Below are positions 6,066 to 8,555 of a stretch of DNA of 8,555 nucleotides, one piece after another. The translations under genes were made by a program, and so were the position numbers. The DNA is from Bacteriovoracaceae bacterium UBA1511 (GTDB lineage Bacteria > Bdellovibrionota > Bacteriovoracia > Bacteriovoracales > Bacteriovoracaceae), in NCBI GenBank assembly GCA_002323535.1, contig DCQT01000124.1:1-8555 (forward strand), given 5' to 3'. The first letter of the stretch is position 1, and each line of letters opens with the position of its first letter. The notes below the pieces were generated by a model. That model did no database searches, was not told the DNA's origin, and saw only the letters and a program-made list of their open reading frames with translations.

Positions 6066-8267
6066 CTAAAAATTTGTAACTCTATAAATGTATGAGGCAA
6101 GAACAACGAAAAGAACAAAGATATAAAATTGTATTTTTCCATTTTGCACTGTTCTTAAAATCACATTGAAAAAACGCACACTTGTACCAGTACCATCGAC
6201 AAGTACTCTATCCACAAATAAGCTATCAATAAAATTTGATAATCTATATAGCTGGCGAGTTACAGTTGCCCACCCATCAATAAAATATCTGTCATAAACT
6301 TTAGAATCAAAATTACTAAGCAGGTTATTTAATGGAAGAAGCCCTTTTTGAATCATTTTTCCAATATACAAATCATCAAAGTAGTACTTATTAAGGAGGG
6401 CTTTGTACCAACCAGAAAATCTATTAACAAAAACTGAAGGATTTAGTGATTTCTTTATATACATCAAATAGGCAAGGAATAATCCGCCAAGAAAAATAAA
6501 TACTGAAATTATCGCACCAATGTGATGAATATGATGGATGTGGTGTGCTTCCTCTTCACTTAAGCCGTACGTTGAGTCATACTTCGACTTTTCCCAAGTT
6601 TGAACAGGAGTTGGCTGTTGAGAAAAATCATCAGAGCTATATGTTCTAAACTTACCAAGAGTTGAAAGCTCTGGCTTAACTATTGTTGTCTTAAACCACT
6701 CTTTATTTTCAACACCTGGAACCTTAACGAGGCCTTGACCAGTAAAACTCCCTGAAAACCATAGACCTAACGTAAATAAAGAGAGAACCAAAAGAGGGAA
6801 GTTTCTATTTATCGAAAACTTTTCTACTTTTGTATGATCATAAAGATCCTTATCTCTTGGCTCACCAAAAAATGAAAGGAACATCATTCTAAACATGTAA
6901 AATGCTGTTAAAAGAGCACCACCGAAGCCAAGCAGGGTAGGTCCCCACCAGGCACCACCAGCGTCCACTGCAAGAAGTAAAGCATCTCCAAGGATTCTAT
7001 CTTTACTTACGAAGCCACTAAACAAAGGAGCGCCTGTAATAGCAAGCGTACAACACATCATTGCAAAGAAAGTAAGAGGCATCTTTTTTCTAAGACCTCC
7101 CATTCTGGGCATCTCTTGTACGTGTGCATGAGTATGATGATCATGAAGTGAGTGTATAACACTACCTGCACTTAGGAATAAACATGCTTTAAAAATCGCA
7201 TGAGTAATTAGATGCATAAAAGAAGCATTGTAACTACCAACACCAATACCTAAAACCATATATCCTAGCTGTGAAATCGTAGAATAAGCTAATACTGCCT
7301 TTATATCAGTCTGAACAAGTGCAATTGTCGCTGCACCGAATGCAGTTATCCCACCTACATAAGCAACGAGTGGTAACAACCCGCCAAGCTCTAAAAGTGG
7401 AAAGATTCTTAGAGAAAGATAAACACCCGCAGCAACCATAGTTGCAGCGTGAATAAGTGCAGAACATGGAGTTGGCCCCCACATCGCATCAGGCAACCAA
7501 ACTTGAAGTGGCACTTGAGCTGACTTACCTACTGTACCAAGAAAAATACAGACACCCGCAAAAGTCGCTAGAGAAACACTTAAACCAAGAAACTCAACAT
7601 TTCCGCTTAGAAGCCCTTGGTTAATTGCATTGTAAATATCTACATAACTTACTGAGCCTACAACACTCCAAACAGCAACAATCCCCAGAAGAAAAAAAAC
7701 GTCTCCAACTCTAGTTGTCATAAATGCTTTCATTGAAGCATTACCAGCACCCTCTTTTTCATAATAAAAACCAATCAGACTGTATGAACAGAAACCCATG
7801 ATTTCCCAAAAGATGAATAATGAAAGGAGGTTTTCAGAAAGGACAAGACCCAGCATAGCTGAGGTAAATAAAGAGAGATAAACGAAAAATCTTCCAAATC
7901 TTTTGTCGTCTGCCATGTAATAGGTGCTAAAAAGATGAATTAGAAATGCTGCGCCACTTACCATTAACAGCATTACAGCAGTCATATTATCTATGTAGAT
8001 ACCCATTTTAAATGGCATTAAGCCTAGTGAAGAATCAAGATTAAACCAATTAAAGACTCTGTGAATATGATAATCAGCCGAGTAAACATTAAAGAAAAAA
8101 TCATTAAAAATAAAAGCAGATATTACGAAAGACAAAAAGATTGCCGTACAAGAAATAGCTACAGCTAATTTGGTGAATCTCTTAACAATAAAAGCATTTA
8201 TAACGAAAGCAAAAAAAGGAAGTAATGCTATCGGAGCGACTTGAGAAACTGTATAATTTAAATCCAT
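6066..8267 (-). CDS. nuoL: NADH-quinone oxidoreductase subunit L (long form)
   Basis: NuoL is the distal antiporter-like subunit of complex I. It pumps protons and carries the long lateral helix that runs along NuoM and NuoN. Conserved features are the TM5 glutamate E155 (FWEIMGFCSYSLIGFYY), K248 in GKSAQVPLQVWLPDAMWGPT, the LIHAATMVAAGVY helix with H273, K360 in THAIFKACLFLSAG, and K422 in FSGFVSKDRIL. The C-terminus has a NuoL-type NKYYFDDLY entry to the lateral helix (626-634) and ends in a last membrane helix after QNGKIQFY. At 733 aa it is about 120 longer than E. coli NuoL (613). Much of the excess is a hydrophilic loop (about 506-574) and a longer lateral-helix region (606-710). The loop ends in HHIHHIHHI (575-583), just before a membrane helix. 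A second His-rich stretch, HDHHTHAH (375-382), lies in the loop after the K360 helix. The ATG at 8267 has an AGAGGA seven bases upstream and follows nuoK by 17 bases. Confidence 0.97.
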   Translation of the reverse strand: MDLNYTVSQVAPIALLPFFAFVINAFIVKRFTKLAVAISCTAIFLSFVISAFIFNDFFFNVYSADYHIHRVFNWFNLDSSLGLMPFKMGIYIDNMTAVMLLMVSGAAFLIHLFSTYYMADDKRFGRFFVYLSLFTSAMLGLVLSENLLSLFIFWEIMGFCSYSLIGFYYEKEGAGNASMKAFMTTRVGDVFFLLGIVAVWSVVGSVSYVDIYNAINQGLLSGNVEFLGLSVSLATFAGVCIFLGTVGKSAQVPLQVWLPDAMWGPTPCSALIHAATMVAAGVYLSLRIFPLLELGGLLPLVAYVGGITAFGAATIALVQTDIKAVLAYSTISQLGYMVLGIGVGSYNASFMHLITHAIFKACLFLSAGSVIHSLHDHHTHAHVQEMPRMGGLRKKMPLTFFAMMCCTLAITGAPLFSGFVSKDRILGDALLLAVDAGGAWWGPTLLGFGGALLTAFYMFRMMFLSFFGEPRDKDLYDHTKVEKFSINRNFPLLVLSLFTLGLWFSGSFTGQGLVKVPGVENKEWFKTTIVKPELSTLGKFRTYSSDDFSQQPTPVQTWEKSKYDSTYGLSEEEAHHIHHIHHIGAIISVFIFLGGLFLAYLMYIKKSLNPSVFVNRFSGWYKALLNKYYFDDLYIGKMIQKGLLPLNNLLSNFDSKVYDRYFIDGWATVTRQLYRLSNFIDSLFVDRVLVDGTGTSVRFFNVILRTVQNGKIQFYIFVLFVVLASYIYRVTNF

Positions 8268-8274
8268 ATATAAA

Positions 8275-8280
8275 TCCTCT
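8275..8280 (-). promoter_or_regulatory. Ribosome-binding site of nuoL
   Basis: AGAGGA on the minus strand lies seven bases before the nuoL ATG, in the 17-base gap after the nuoK stop codon. It supports the chosen start. Confidence 0.7.
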
Positions 8281-8284
8281 AATC

Positions 8285-8555
8285 CTAGCTTTTTAATTCC
8301 GCGGCACTATCAATATGGATACTTTCTTTAAGTTGAAAGAATCTTATCACAATACCCAGACCTACCGCAGCTTCAGCAGCAGCAATCACAATTATGAATA
8401 ACGACATTACGTGGCCATCAATATTTCCAGAGAGAAATCTACTGTAAGCAACAAAGTTTATAGCTGATGCATTCAAAATTAATTCAATACCCAAAAGCAT
8501 TGCAATTATGTTTTTTCGAGACATCATCACGATGATCCCGCATGCAAATAAAAAT
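8285..8555 (-). CDS. nuoK: NADH-quinone oxidoreductase subunit K, N-terminus beyond window
   Basis: NuoK is a three-helix subunit (usually about 100 aa) that joins the quinone-side proton channel of complex I to the antiporter-like subunits. The two essential membrane glutamates are present: one in GIELILNASAINFVAYS (codon 8483-8485) and one in IIVIAAAEAAVGLG (codon 8372-8374). They correspond to E36 and E72 of E. coli NuoK. The C-terminus HIDSAAELKS resembles the family ending. A GTG at 8530-8528 would give only 81 aa, but the frame stays open to the window edge. The extra codons read FLFACGII, which completes the end of the family's first helix (compare ILFxxGxxGV before the RRN motif). The true start is therefore about 12 codons beyond position 8555, and the GTG is internal. 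The stop is TAG at 8287-8285. Confidence 0.95.
   Translation of the reverse strand, partial: FLFACGIIVMMSRKNIIAMLLGIELILNASAINFVAYSRFLSGNIDGHVMSLFIIVIAAAEAAVGLGIVIRFFQLKESIHIDSAAELKS

Noticed and set aside
7127..7150. His-rich stretch HDHHTHAH in NuoL as a novel metal site
   Set aside because: Many NuoL proteins carry histidines in this loop before the RKMGGL-like motif, so this is probably normal variation in the family.
1..8555. CRISPR arrays, transposons, tRNA genes, intrinsic terminators
   Set aside because: I saw no regularly spaced repeats, transposase-like frames, cloverleaf-forming sequences or G/C hairpins followed by T runs. Essentially all bases are coding on the minus strand.

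Overview
This window holds the 3' part of a respiratory complex I (NADH-quinone oxidoreductase) operon, read entirely on the minus strand. From right to left, in transcription order, the genes are nuoK (its N-terminus lies beyond the right edge), nuoL, nuoM, nuoN, and then a long gene for a membrane-anchored tetratricopeptide-repeat (TPR) protein that runs off the left edge without a stop codon. Gene spacing is tight throughout (17, 26, 20 and 37 bases). I see no terminator-like hairpin between genes, so the five genes are probably cotranscribed.

Positions 3020-8555 encode the membrane arm of complex I. NuoL, NuoM and NuoN are the three antiporter-like proton-translocating subunits, and NuoK is one of the small subunits linking them to the quinone-binding module. 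The membrane-buried glutamates and lysines used for proton transfer are present in all four, so the complex looks functional. NuoL is unusually long (733 aa), with an extended hydrophilic loop, a (His-His-Ile)x3 run and a long lateral-helix region.

Positions 1-2982 form one uninterrupted reading frame of 994 codons, open at the left edge. The predicted protein has an N-terminal GYF_2-like domain, an acidic, probably disordered cytoplasmic linker with three copies of a DKTxVhN motif, one transmembrane helix preceded by a Lys/Arg-rich stretch, and a large, probably periplasmic, TPR array. It is not a complex I subunit. Its function is unknown, and it is the most interesting object here.

The DNA is visibly AT-rich, genes are densely packed, and Shine-Dalgarno sites of the AGGAG type precede nuoL, nuoM and nuoN. 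This suggests a Gram-negative, respiring bacterium. The GYF_2-like plus TPR architecture and the AT-rich, Lys/Asn/Ile-rich proteins would fit a Bdellovibrionota or other former deltaproteobacterial lineage (Bacteriovorax-like), but that is a low-confidence inference. I found no RNA gene, mobile element, CRISPR array or long non-coding stretch.
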